From: Synechococcales cyanobacterium GL140_1_metabat_312
Lineage (GTDB): Bacteria; Cyanobacteriota; Cyanobacteriia; Leptolyngbyales; Leptolyngbyaceae
Direction: 5' to 3'
Assembly (NCBI GenBank): GCA_025351345.1
Contig: JANXWB010000032.1
Coordinates: 1 to 63,600, forward strand
Length of the DNA: 63,600 nucleotides
How positions within the stretch are numbered: position 1 is the first letter of the stretch; every line of letters starts with the position of its first letter. Below, piece after piece: positions 8,550 to 18,143 of the stretch. Made by a program: the position numbers and the translations under genes. Under the pieces are notes generated by a model. It was not told where the DNA came from, made no database searches, and saw only the letters and a program-made list of their open reading frames with translations.

Positions 8550-10240
8550 TTCGTGCTGATCTCTCCTCTAACTTGCCGCGATCGCCAGAATTACAGGCAA
8601 TTTTACCTTCCCCTGATCTCCGAGGGGATTGTCCGAGCTGGCCGCCTGATGTGGCGGAGGACTATCGTCAACGGGGGTATTGGCAGCGCCAAACTTTGGG
8701 TGAGTGGCTCGCTCATCAATCGCAATGCTTCGGCACAAGCACGGCACTGGTCGATCGTGATCGACGCTGGAGTTATGCTGACCTCGATCGCCGTGTGGAT
8801 CGGCTTGCCACGGGCTTTCAATCCTTGGGCTTAATGGCGGGCGATCGTGTAGTAGTGCAACTGCCTAATAGCCTAGAATTTTTCGCTGTCTTTTTTGCTC
8901 TGACGCGGTTGGGTGCGTTGCCCATACTGGCTCTACCTGCCCATCGTCAAATCGAAATTCAAAGCTTTATTGAACACGCCGAAGCGATCGCCTATGTTCT
9001 GCCCGATCGCACTTGGAATTTCGACTATCGCCAACTCGCCCGCACCATCCAGACACAATGCCCCAGCCTCCAGCACGTAATTGTCGTTGGCGAAGCGCAG
9101 GAATTTTGTCCTCTTGATCGGCTTGATGGCGACCCGAAGCCTTTCCCCGACCTCGACCCTGAAGCTGTCGCCTTCTTCCAACTATCTGGCGGTAGTACAG
9201 GTGTCCCAAAACTCATCCCTCGCACTCATGCTGACTACCTCTATAGTGTGCGGGTAAGTGCCGAAATCTGTCGCCTTACTCCCGATAGTACCTACCTTGT
9301 CGCCCTACCCGCGTCCCATAACTTTCCCCTGAGTTCCCCCGGCAGTCTTGGTACACTCGCAGTCGGTGGCAAAGTTGTTCTAGCTCGCCATCCTAACCCA
9401 GATGAAGCCTTCGCCCTAATCGAACAGGAGCGCGTCACCATTACGGCTCTCGTGCCACCCCTCGTACTAGCGTGGCTTGAGGCGGTTGAGACCCGCGATC
9501 GAGATCTGTCGAGCCTACAAGTATTGCAGGTGGGCGGCGCGAAACTTACCCCAGAAGTGGCAGGCCGCATTACCCCGACTCTAGGCTGTCAGCTCCAGCA
9601 GGTCTTCGGTATGGGGGAGGGTCTAGTGTGCTACACGCGCCTTGACGATGACGAGGAAACCATCCACACGACCCAAGGTCGCCCTCTATCATCCGCTGAT
9701 GAAATTCGAGTGGTGGACGATGACGATCGCCCAGTAGCATCTGGCGAGGTGGGGCATCTGCTGACCCGTGGTCCTTATACGATCCGGGGCTATTATCGCG
9801 CTCCAGAACAAAACCGCCGTGACTTTACGATCGATGGATTTTACCGCACGGGAGATCGTGTATGCCTAACGCCATCGGGCAATCTGATCGTTGAAGGACG
9901 AGCTAAGGAATTAATCAATCGGGCGGGCGAAAAGGTGAGCGCTGAGGAAGTGGAAAGCCATTTGCTGGCATATCCCGATATTTACAATGTGGCGGTGGTG
10001 GCTATGCCCGATCGTTTTTTAGGGGAAGGTATCTGTGCCTTTTTAGTCAGAAACTCTCTGCCCGATCGAGATATTCAAACCTTTGACCCCGTTGAAATTC
10101 AGGCTCTTAAGCAGTTCTTACGCGATCGAGGTTTAGCGGACTATAAAATTCCTGATCGATTCGAGGGGTTGATTGCATTACCCCATACCGGAGCCGGGAA
10201 GGTGGATAAAAAATTCTTGCGGCAACAGTTATTGAGTTGA
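8546..10240 (+). CDS. entE: 2,3-dihydroxybenzoate-AMP ligase (EntE/DhbE-like)
   Basis: Stand-alone adenylation enzyme that activates 2,3-dihydroxybenzoate and loads it onto the EntB aryl carrier domain. 564 residues with AMP-binding signatures: [20 protein letters not shown] (P-loop), [32 protein letters not shown] and [20 protein letters not shown], ending with [16 protein letters not shown] (C-terminal Lys). The aryl-acid pocket segment reads [10 protein letters not shown], where enterobactin-type enzymes usually have HNY; salicylate enzymes, as I recall, have Phe here, so salicylate is a minor alternative. The neighbouring entA gene favours dihydroxybenzoate. ATGA overlap with entC; 77-base gap to entB. 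Confidence 0.9.
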   Translation: MIRADLSSNLPRSPELQAILPSPDLRGDCPSWPPDVAEDYRQRGYWQRQTLGEWLAHQSQCFGTSTALVDRDRRWSYADLDRRVDRLATGFQSLGLMAGDRVVVQLPNSLEFFAVFFALTRLGALPILALPAHRQIEIQSFIEHAEAIAYVLPDRTWNFDYRQLARTIQTQCPSLQHVIVVGEAQEFCPLDRLDGDPKPFPDLDPEAVAFFQLSGGSTGVPKLIPRTHADYLYSVRVSAEICRLTPDSTYLVALPASHNFPLSSPGSLGTLAVGGKVVLARHPNPDEAFALIEQERVTITALVPPLVLAWLEAVETRDRDLSSLQVLQVGGAKLTPEVAGRITPTLGCQLQQVFGMGEGLVCYTRLDDDEETIHTTQGRPLSSADEIRVVDDDDRPVASGEVGHLLTRGPYTIRGYYRAPEQNRRDFTIDGFYRTGDRVCLTPSGNLIVEGRAKELINRAGEKVSAEEVESHLLAYPDIYNVAVVAMPDRFLGEGICAFLVRNSLPDRDIQTFDPVEIQALKQFLRDRGLADYKIPDRFEGLIALPHTGAGKVDKKFLRQQLLS

Positions 10241-10317
10241 TCCTCATTGAATTGACCTAATTGCAACGAATTGAACAGATTTGAACAAATTAAATTCTGA
10301 AATTGAGGACATTTGAA

Positions 10318-11283
10318 ATGGTTATCCCCCGCATTGCTGCCTATCCCATGCCGCCGATCGCAAACTCTCCTAAAAATCGTGTGAACTGGACGCTTCAACC
10401 CCAACGAGCTGCCTTGCTAATTCACGATATGCAAGACTATTTTCTGAACTTTTTCGATACGCAACAGCCCCCGATTCCGGAGCTACTGCACAACATCATC
10501 ACCCTACGATCGTACTGTCAGTCTTTAGGTATTCCGATACTCTATACAGCTCAGCCTGCTGAACAATCCTTAGCCGATCGTGGCTTACTCAATGACATGT
10601 GGGGGCCAGGATTAGTGGCACAGCCACACCTTGGAGAAATTGCTGCTGTGGTTGCACCGGAGGAAGGCGATCAAGTTTTTGTGAAATGGCGATATAGCGC
10701 TTTTCAACGCACCGATTTAAAAACGCATTTGGCGGCGGCGGGACGGGACCAACTCATCATTTGTGGGATCTACGCTCATATCGGCTGTTTGATGACAGCG
10801 TGCGAAGCATTCATGAATGATATTCAGCCCTTCTTTGTCGTGGATGCTGTAGCTGATTTTTCCGCTGATGAGCATCAAATGGCGACCAACTATATTGCCC
10901 AACGCTGCGGCATGGCGGTTTCAACTCAAGCGATTACGGATGCTTTAAGGACAGATTTGTATCAGACGAGCAAGCCTGTGACTTCATTAAGCACCGAAGC
11001 ATCGTCACATTTATTATCTGCAAATGTCACAATTTTGGCTCTCCAAAAGCAGCTTAGTCAATTACTACAGCAGCCGTCTCACACGATCGGTGTTGATGAT
11101 AATTTGCTCGACTTCGGTCTCGATTCTTTGCGGTTGATGCATGTGGTGGAATTTTTGCAGCGTCAGGGTGTAGAGGTTAGTTTTGCAGATCTTGCTGAAG
11201 CGCCGACGATTGCCCATTGGATGCAACTGCTCAACCGCCGTCAGCGGGATGCTCGTCCTGTTGTACAGGAGAAAGTCTCATGA
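10318..11283 (+). CDS. entB: Isochorismatase with aryl carrier domain (EntB/DhbB-like)
   Basis: Bifunctional protein: the N-terminal isochorismatase (about residues 1-215) hydrolyses isochorismate to dihydro-dihydroxybenzoate, and the C-terminal aryl carrier (about 240-315) holds activated dihydroxybenzoate for the NRPS. Seen: PQRAALLIHDMQDYF (catalytic Asp), LLNDMWGPGL, VKWRYSAFQRTDL and the Cys-containing YAHIGCLMTACEAF loop, closely matching EntB. The carrier motif LLDFGLDSLRLM places the phosphopantetheine Ser near residue 270. ATG 10318 has a GAGG site and was preferred to an upstream TTG at 10303. The stop overlaps the NRPS start (ATGA at 11280). No phosphopantetheinyl transferase gene is in the window. 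Confidence 0.92.
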   Translation: MVIPRIAAYPMPPIANSPKNRVNWTLQPQRAALLIHDMQDYFLNFFDTQQPPIPELLHNIITLRSYCQSLGIPILYTAQPAEQSLADRGLLNDMWGPGLVAQPHLGEIAAVVAPEEGDQVFVKWRYSAFQRTDLKTHLAAAGRDQLIICGIYAHIGCLMTACEAFMNDIQPFFVVDAVADFSADEHQMATNYIAQRCGMAVSTQAITDALRTDLYQTSKPVTSLSTEASSHLLSANVTILALQKQLSQLLQQPSHTIGVDDNLLDFGLDSLRLMHVVEFLQRQGVEVSFADLAEAPTIAHWMQLLNRRQRDARPVVQEKVS

Positions 11284-14200
11284 CTCGAACGACATCCGAT
11301 GCGCGGCGGAATTTAGTCATAGTCACAACTCCGGGGATTGAGCGGAATAGAAATGATGAATTCTGCGATCGCCAGCCATTGTCAGCCGCCCAAGAGGGGA
11401 TCTGGCTCGGTCAGCAGCTCCACGGTCAGCGTCCGTTGTATAACACAGCGGAATGTGTGGAAATTTGCGGTGTGTTTAATCCTGTGGCCTTTGAGCAAGC
11501 GTTGCGTCAAACCGTTAACGAAACTGAAACTCTCCATTTACGGTTTGATATCGTGGATGGGGAGACGCTTCAATCCTGCGATCGAACCCTGCCTTGGGCG
11601 CTAGAAACCATCGATTTCAGTATGAATCCTCAGCCTCGACAGGTGGCTTGGGCTTGGATGGAGCAAAACCTCGGACACACCGTCGATCTGGGCAACGATA
11701 AGCTCTTCGCCCAAGCACTACTCCGCCTCGCACCCGATCACCATCTTTGGTATCAGCGTATTCACCACATTGCGATCGATGGCTATGGTACGGCGTTGTT
11801 GCGGCGACGAGTGGCAGATATTTACACGGCTCTGGTGGGTGGCGAAGCTGCTCCACCCCGTACCTTTGGATCGTTGCAGATGGTGATTGCGGATGATTTG
11901 GCCTATCGCGCTTCGGAGCAGTTTGATCGCGATCGTCAATATTGGCTCGATACTCTGCGGGATGCACCTGTCCCTGTTCGTTTATCGTCCAGGATGGCTC
12001 CGGCGGGCGATCGACCAGACTGCCAAAGCACCGAGCTATCGGCGGAAATTTTTGCACAGATGCAAAAGGTTGCCCATGATTGTCAAGCGGCATGGCCTGA
12101 TCTACTGCTGGCAACTACGGCGATCGACCTCCATCAGATAACGGGTGCGAGGGAGGTGATCCTCGGTGTACCGATGATGGGGCGTTTGGGATCGGTGACA
12201 GCGCGGGTTCCGGCGATGGTTATGAACATCGTGCTGTTGCGTGTGATGGTGCTGCCATTGGATAGTTTTGCGGCGATCGTCACGCAGATTTCCCAACGCC
12301 TACGCGATCAACGACCTCACCAGCGTTATCGTTACGAACAACTTCGGCGTGACCTGAAGATAGTTGGGGGACGTGTTGCCCGTCCACTGTTCGGCCCAGT
12401 AGTGAATGTCATGCCCTTTGATGAAACCCTGTGCTTTGGCAAGGCGACTAGCACGACCCATGCTCTATCTGCGGGACCTGTGGAAGATTTGGCACTCAAT
12501 GTGCGAGTAAATCCGGGTGGTGGTTCTCTAAAGCTCAATTTCGAGGCGAATCCTGCTCGGTATGATCGCGAAACCCTCGTGGACTATCAGCATCGTTGGC
12601 TCGACACTTTACAGAGCCATCTCGCCGATCCCGATCGCCCGATTCCTTTTCGCAGTGAGCAAACGAATCAGACCCATGGGGCAAATACTGATGCGATCAT
12701 TCGGGGTAAACCCTTAACGGAGCCAGTGCGGCTCATCCCCGATCGCCTGCTCGAAGTGGCAGAGCAATACTCCGATACTGTGGCGATCATCGACATGGCG
12801 GCGGGAACTCGTTTGTCTTATGGCGATCTCATCACTCAAGCGCGGACACTGGGGATGCAATTGGTGGCGGCGGGAGTCCAGCCCGATCAACTGGTGGCGG
12901 TACATTTACCTCGTAGTTGTGAGGCGGTTGTTGTGATTCTCGCTGTTTTGTTTTCAGGTGCGGCCTATTTACCCCTTGATCCGAAAGCGCCGATCGCCCG
13001 AACGGTGCAACTCGTTAACGATGCTAATCCGGTGTTAGCGATCATTAAGACTGGCTATGAACTGCCCTCAGATTTTGCTTGTCTGCTTCAATACAATTTG
13101 GATTACCCATCTCAGTATTCTGCTTCTGAGACGCTTCCCACGCCCCAAAGCGATCGACTTGCCTACGTCATTTATACGTCCGGTTCGACGGGACAGCCTA
13201 AGGGGGTGGCAATTGAGCATCAGGCGTTAGCACAGTTTACGGCGGCAGCGATCCAGTGTTATGGCATCGAAGCAGGCGATCGCGTTTTACAGTTTGCCGG
13301 ACTGCACTTTGATGCAAGCGTTGAAGAAATTTTTACCAGTCTGTGCATTGGGGCAACTCTTGTGCTGCGTGACCCGTTAATGCTGCAATCCATCCCGCAG
13401 TTTCTTCGGGCGTGCGAACAGCATCGAATTACCGTACTCGATTTGCCCACCGCCTTTTGGCATGAACTAGCCTTTTATTTGGCGGAGTATTCGACTGGCT
13501 CCACCGATGCTTCCGTAGGCGATCGTAATGCATCAGAACTACGACCCAGCTTACCCTGCGATCTACGAATGGTCATTATCGGCGGTGAGGCGGCTCTTCC
13601 CCAACGTGTTGCCCAATGGCACGCTGCTGTCGGCGATCGCGTAACGCTCTGGAACACCTATGGGCCGAGCGAAACAACCGTAGTGGCAACGGCAGCAAAT
13701 TTGACCCAAAGCACAAATGACGGGGGAGATGTGCCGATCGGTCGTCCTTTGCCCGGTGTTGAAATCGTGGTGATAGATGCGCTGGGACAACCTGTGCCGA
13801 TCGGTGAATCGGGCGAACTATGCGTGATGGGGGCGACGTTAGCGCGGGGTTACTTAGGACGATCGCAGCTCACTGCCAAGCGTTTTGTGCCGCTTGATGC
13901 TTTGCCCCAGAGACCTCGGAGTTATTGCACGGGCGATCGCGTGCGCCTACGTCCGGACGGTCAGCTTGTTTTTCTCGGGCGGCTCGATGCTGAATTTAAA
14001 ATCAGCGGTCATCGGGTTGAACCCACGGAAATCGAAGCAGTCCTGATCGCGATTCCCGGCATTCGTGAAGCAGCGGTCATCGGCTATAGCCTTCCAGATG
14101 GCGGCAAACGTCTGTGTGCTTATCTTGTGGCAGCATCTGATAAACATCCGTCCGATCGATTGCTTCGTCAGCAGCTTACGGCGATTCTGCCTGCGGCGAT

Positions 14201-15408
14201 CGTTCCGGCTGGGTTTGAATGGCTCAATGTGTTGCCAAAGACACGATCAGGCAAAGTCGATCGTCTTGCCCTCGCTCAGTACATACCGCAGTGGTTGCCC
14301 TCTGAACAAAATGAGGTGCTGCCTCCGCTGGAAGCCTTTATTTTAGAGACGTGGGAACGGGTGTTAGGTCAGTCCCGATTGACACTTCAGGACGACTTTT
14401 TCGAGCTGGGTGGTCAGTCACTCCAGACGATTCAAGTTGCGACTTGGCTTGGTACAAAATTGGGCTGTGATCTCCCGATCGCGCTCCTTTTCGAGTATCC
14501 GACGGCGGCGGCCTTAGCGATGGCTCTGCGATCGCAGTTCGAGATTGACCTTGCTCGTTTGGAGATTCCCGATCGTAACGAGAATGTACCCCTCATCCGA
14601 GCACCATTTGCCCCTCTGTTATCGATCACTCCCCCAGCCTCGGACAAACGATCGCCCTGGTTTTGCTTGCATCCGGCAGCTGGTCTAAGCTGGTGTTATC
14701 TAGGATTAGCCCGCGCTTTGAATCAACCGCTCTACGGCCTTCAGTCCCCCTATCTTGACGGAGATTTTCCGGTGGCGCATCGGACTATTCAAGATCGCTG
14801 GTCGAACCTGATCGATCGCTACCTAGCACTCCTCCGCCAAGCTCAGCCCAACGGTTCCTATCGCTTACTGGGAATGGTCCTTCGGCGGTTTGCTTGCCCA
14901 AGCACTGGCTTGCCGACTTCAGCAGGAGGGCGAAACTGTCGAGCAGCTCGTTCTACTGGATGCCTATCCCAGTCAACAACTGACGCAGCGCGATCGTCCC
15001 AGCAATCGCGATATTCTCACCCTGCTCCTGCAAGCGACTGGACAGCCCATCGATGAAACGATCGATGAAACGAAGGAATGGTCTGTTGATCGCGATGCTA
15101 CGTTGGCAATTCTTCGTCGCGGTAGTCTCGGTACACAACTCAATCACGATCAGCTCAATGCTCTATTTGAGGTGACGCGCCTGAACGTCGAACTGACAAG
15201 GAAAGCGCCAATTCCAGAACAGTTTAACGGCGATCTTACCTTCGTTACGGCAACGGCAGGAAGAACCGACGCGGCACTGCATCACCGTGCTTGGCAACCC
15301 TTTATTAATGGCGTGATTCACAACCACGATATTGAGGTTGACCATGGACAATTGCTGAGTGGTAATGCGACCGCGACGATCGTCCAGATTGTTGCAGCGC
15401 TTGAGTAA
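11280..15408 (+). CDS. EntF-like single-module NRPS (C-A-T-TE), frameshifted in the thioesterase
   Basis: Would condense dihydroxybenzoate from EntB with one amino acid and release the product. C domain about 30-460 (HHIAIDG near 161), A domain about 470-990 (YTSGSTGQPKG near 631; FDASVEEIF near 676; NTYGPSETTVVAT), T domain about 1035-1105 (FFELGGQSL, carrier Ser near 1047), TE from about 1130. Pocket residues by my manual GrsA alignment are roughly D-A-E-?-I-G-T-V-V-K: not the serine code, and possibly a basic amino acid. ATG 11280 overlaps entB and has an AGGAG site. The frame is broken by one extra A at 14873/14874, so reading stops at 15056. Removing that base restores GWSFGG and a product of about 1375 residues, the usual EntF size. 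It may be a sequencing error or a real mutation. Confidence 0.88.
14875..15408 (+). other. Out-of-frame thioesterase half of the NRPS
   Basis: In the +1 frame relative to the upstream NRPS, the sequence reads WSFGGLLAQALACRLQQEGE, then VEQLVLLDAYPSQQ (catalytic Asp region) and VDHGQLLSG (probable catalytic His), ending at TAA 15406-15408. The upstream frame supplies FCLHPAAGLSWCYLGLARAL through GSYRLLG, exactly the part of a type I thioesterase that should precede WSFGG. So the domain is complete in sequence but split across two frames. I see no slippery heptamer at the junction (GGAATGG), which argues against programmed frameshifting. Confidence 0.85.
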
Positions 15409-15495
15409 CCCAGGCTTACCTTGAAGTCATACCAAAACAATCTCACATCTGTCTCCGAGACAGGCATTAATAATCCCCCTAACCAAGACCTCATC

Positions 15496-16332
15496 ATGAC
15501 TACCCAAACCACAGCCCAACCGACTAATTGGCAACGTATCGATACGACTCAATCTGACTACTTCATTGATTATTTAGACACCGCCACAGCGCAAGTCGAA
15601 ATGCAGCGCTACAAGCAAAAAACCTACGATTTAATCGGTGCAGTTCCCGGTGCAACTTTGCTCGATATTGGTTGCGGCACTGGTGATGATGCGATCGCTC
15701 TTGCCCAGCTTGTTGGGGCTACTGGTCATGTCGTTGGTCTTGATCGTAGCGCAGTCCTCATCGAAGAAGCCTGCCGTCGTGTCACTGACGATCTCGCGGT
15801 TGTGTTTACCGTTGGCGATAGCCATCACCTTCCCTTTGAGGCCGATAGCTTTGACGGTTGCCGCATCGATCGGGTTCTCATGCACCTCGATGATCCCCAA
15901 TGTGCCATCAGGGAAGCTATCCGCGTGACCCGCCCCGGCGGTCGTATCCTTGTCCGCGAGCCGGATTGGGAAACATTAATTCTCGATTGTAGCGATCGTG
16001 ATCTCAGCCGTCGTATCCTCAATGCTCATTTTGATGGTGCCATTCGTCACAGTACAATCGGGCGCCAACTCTATCGGCTGTTTTGTCAAGCCGGACTCGA
16101 TCATGTGGCGATCCCTGACACCTCGACCTTAATTTTGACCGAGTTTGCCACTGCCAACCAACTCTATGGATTAACCGATGCCGCAGCCCAAGCCCAAGAC
16201 CAGTGGCCGGAGTTATACGACTCCATTCAAACTTGGCTCGATGAACTTCAGCAGGCCGATCGTGATGGGCATTTTTTCAGTGCGGTCGTCGGATTAACCG
16301 TTATCGGTTGCAAGCCAATGCCGCCGTCCTAA
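15496..16332 (+). CDS. Class I SAM-dependent methyltransferase
   Basis: A 278-residue protein with the Rossmann-like SAM fold: motif I LLDIGCGTGDDAIALAQLVG (about residues 52-71), acidic motif II VVGLDRSAVLIEEACRR, then GDSHHLPFEADSFDGCRIDR and HLDDPQCAIREAIRVTRPGG. These place it in the UbiE/Methyltransf_11 group. It is the last gene of the plus-strand siderophore island, 87 bases after the NRPS. It may methylate the siderophore (N- or O-) or a precursor; no known dihydroxybenzoate siderophore step fixes its target. ATG 15496 was chosen over TTG 15421, which would add a poorly conserved 25-residue tail. Confidence 0.8.
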   Translation: MTTQTTAQPTNWQRIDTTQSDYFIDYLDTATAQVEMQRYKQKTYDLIGAVPGATLLDIGCGTGDDAIALAQLVGATGHVVGLDRSAVLIEEACRRVTDDLAVVFTVGDSHHLPFEADSFDGCRIDRVLMHLDDPQCAIREAIRVTRPGGRILVREPDWETLILDCSDRDLSRRILNAHFDGAIRHSTIGRQLYRLFCQAGLDHVAIPDTSTLILTEFATANQLYGLTDAAAQAQDQWPELYDSIQTWLDELQQADRDGHFFSAVVGLTVIGCKPMPPS

Positions 16333-16459
16333 TAAGCGTTAGCTGTATCAAGGCCAGGTTAATGGGGTTTAAATTCCCCAACGACCTAATAAATTGAAGT
16401 CATTTGGCGACTAACGAATCTACTCTCCCCATGCCACCACCGAATTTGGCTTCCGTATT

Positions 16460-16480
16460 GGACGATCGTGTCGATCGTCC
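16460..16480. repeat. Perfect hairpin built on CGATCG, 9-bp arms with TGT loop
   Basis: GGACGATCG, a TGT loop, then CGATCGTCC form a perfect inverted repeat, which one flanking T:A pair (16459/16481) extends to 10 bp. It lies in the 586-base spacer between the methyltransferase and ackA, which are convergent. No T-run follows on either strand, so it is not a standard terminator. It may be a repeat or an RNA-processing structure. Confidence 0.6.
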
Positions 16481-16516
16481 AGCAACAACGTCAACGCAAT
16501 ACCGAGCGACTTGTCA

Positions 16517-16554
16517 AAATCTGTCTAGCATCCATAAATCTGTCTAGCATCCAT
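16517..16554. repeat. Perfect 19-bp tandem duplication
   Basis: The 19 bases AAATCTGTCTAGCATCCAT occur twice in direct contact (16517-16535 and 16536-16554). The spacer shows no gene. The perfect match implies a recent duplication, like those at 50190-50211 and 50308-50339. Confidence 0.9.
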
Positions 16555-16589
16555 ATTGACTCCCAAGTATCCAACTGAATGATTATACG

Positions 16590-16608
16590 ATGACCGAAAG
16601 TCGGTCGT
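16590..16608. repeat. Short hairpin in the convergent spacer
   Basis: GACCGA and TCGGTC pair across an AAG loop, extended by one A:T and one G:T pair to 8 bp. With the hairpin at 16460 it suggests structured RNA or a decayed repeat element at the end of the siderophore island. I see nothing else in 16333-16918. Confidence 0.4.
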
Positions 16609-16918
16609 AGACGATCGGCTCACCCACCAGATTGTCCTGAGTCCAGCCCTTAAGGGAAAAAGACCGTTTAGCCTGTTTTATTCCTACTACACATGCTTGA
16701 AGCGATCGTTTGACCATGGGAATACCTGCTTATGTTAAAGATCCAAAGCTGGATAGTTTTTTATAAGTAGTTTATTTTGAAAACAGAGTTTAATTTTTAG
16801 AACTAAAGGGATAGCAGTAATTATAGGAAGAAAACTTGAGGAAGTTATGAGGATAGACAAATTGAATTAGAAGTTCAGTCCGACGATCGTAATCTTAGGG
16901 TTCAGTTTCGGTTCATAC

Positions 16919-18133
16919 TCAACGACCCTTCTCATCTGACAATTTAAAACATTCCAAGGCGATCGCCCAATCCTCTTGGGTTTTCACGACAACAATTTTG
17001 ACGGGTGATTCTTCAGATGAAATGACTTGATCATCCATCGGCTGGGCAAGATTGCGATCGGGATCGATCTGTATACCTAAAAAGTCCAATCCCTCACAAA
17101 CCGACGATCGAACTAACGGCTGATTTTCTCCCACACCCCCTGTAAATATCAATGCATCCAATCCCCCTAAATTCGCCAACATGGCGCCAATCTGGGCACG
17201 AAGCCGATAAATATAAACCTCAAATGCTAATTTGGCACGGGAATCTTGTTGAGTTATTGCCGCTAGAATTTGTCGCATATCACCGGATTTTCCAGACAAA
17301 CCTTGTAAACCCGATTCGTAATTCAGCAGGTGATCTAATTGGTCTACTGTATAGTGTTCTTCCCGTAGAAGATAAATCAAAATTCCGGGATCAACCGATC
17401 CCGATCGGCTTCCCATCATCAAGCCTTCTAAGGGCGTAAATCCCATGGTGGTATCAATACTTTTGCCATTGCGAACCGCAGATAATGAACACCCATTGCC
17501 CAAGTGACAAATAATCAATCTTAAATCTTGGAGATTGCGATCTAAGAGTTGGGCCGATCGATGGGCACAATACTCATGACTAATTCCGTGGAATCCATAG
17601 CGCTGAATTCCTTTTTCATACCATTCATAAGGCAAAGGATAGACTTGGGTAGCCTCTGGCAGATGTGAATGAAACGCAGTATCAAAAACAGCAACTTGAG
17701 GAAGGTCACCTAACTTTTTTTCGATCGCAACGATTCCGGCTAAATTTGCAGGATTATGAATAGGTGCAAAACAACTGAGTCGCTCAATCTCCGCCTTCAC
17801 CTGTGGATTAATTAGAATACTCTCATGATAATCCCGACCCCCATGAACCACCCGATGCCCCACGATGTCAATTTCACCCAAGTCCTGAATCACCTGTGTG
17901 GAGCCAGAACATATCCGATCGAGGACTTCAGATAGAACAAGTGATGGATCTGTTGTTTCGATCGATTCTCGTATATCTACCCCTTGACGGGTTGTGATTT
18001 TAAGTTCACCTTGATTCCAATCTATAGAGGCTTTCCAGAGTGAATCAGTAGGATGGTTGGGTAAAGGATACGTCAAATCATAAAGCGCCATTTTTTGGCT
18101 ACTTGATCCCGCATTTAAAACTAGAATATTCAT
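16919..18133 (-). CDS. ackA: Acetate kinase
   Basis: Interconverts acetyl phosphate + ADP and acetate + ATP in the cytoplasm. The 404-residue protein starts MNILVLNAGSSSQKMALYDL (phosphate-binding N-terminus) and contains VVHGGRDYHES, FDTAFHSHLPE, RYGFHGISHEY, ICHLGNGCSLSAVRNGKSID, MGSRSGSVDPG and FTGGVGENQP, all standard acetate kinase blocks of the ASKHA fold. It is the third gene of a minus-strand operon behind phosphoketolase and marC (10 bases after marC, with an AGGAG site). It would turn the acetyl phosphate made by phosphoketolase into ATP and acetate. Confidence 0.96.
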   Translation of the reverse strand: MNILVLNAGSSSQKMALYDLTYPLPNHPTDSLWKASIDWNQGELKITTRQGVDIRESIETTDPSLVLSEVLDRICSGSTQVIQDLGEIDIVGHRVVHGGRDYHESILINPQVKAEIERLSCFAPIHNPANLAGIVAIEKKLGDLPQVAVFDTAFHSHLPEATQVYPLPYEWYEKGIQRYGFHGISHEYCAHRSAQLLDRNLQDLRLIICHLGNGCSLSAVRNGKSIDTTMGFTPLEGLMMGSRSGSVDPGILIYLLREEHYTVDQLDHLLNYESGLQGLSGKSGDMRQILAAITQQDSRAKLAFEVYIYRLRAQIGAMLANLGGLDALIFTGGVGENQPLVRSSVCEGLDFLGIQIDPDRNLAQPMDDQVISSEESPVKIVVVKTQEDWAIALECFKLSDEKGR

Positions 18134-18143
18134 AAGAATGCTC

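Noticed and set aside
11617-12114. 165-codon minus-strand frame inside the NRPS condensation domain
   Set aside because: Antisense to the C domain including the HHxxxDG region; composition is His/Arg/Pro-rich as expected for a shadow frame.
14860-14890. Programmed frameshift in the NRPS
   Set aside because: No slippery heptamer, pseudoknot or internal ribosome site is evident; a simple one-base insertion or sequencing error explains it.
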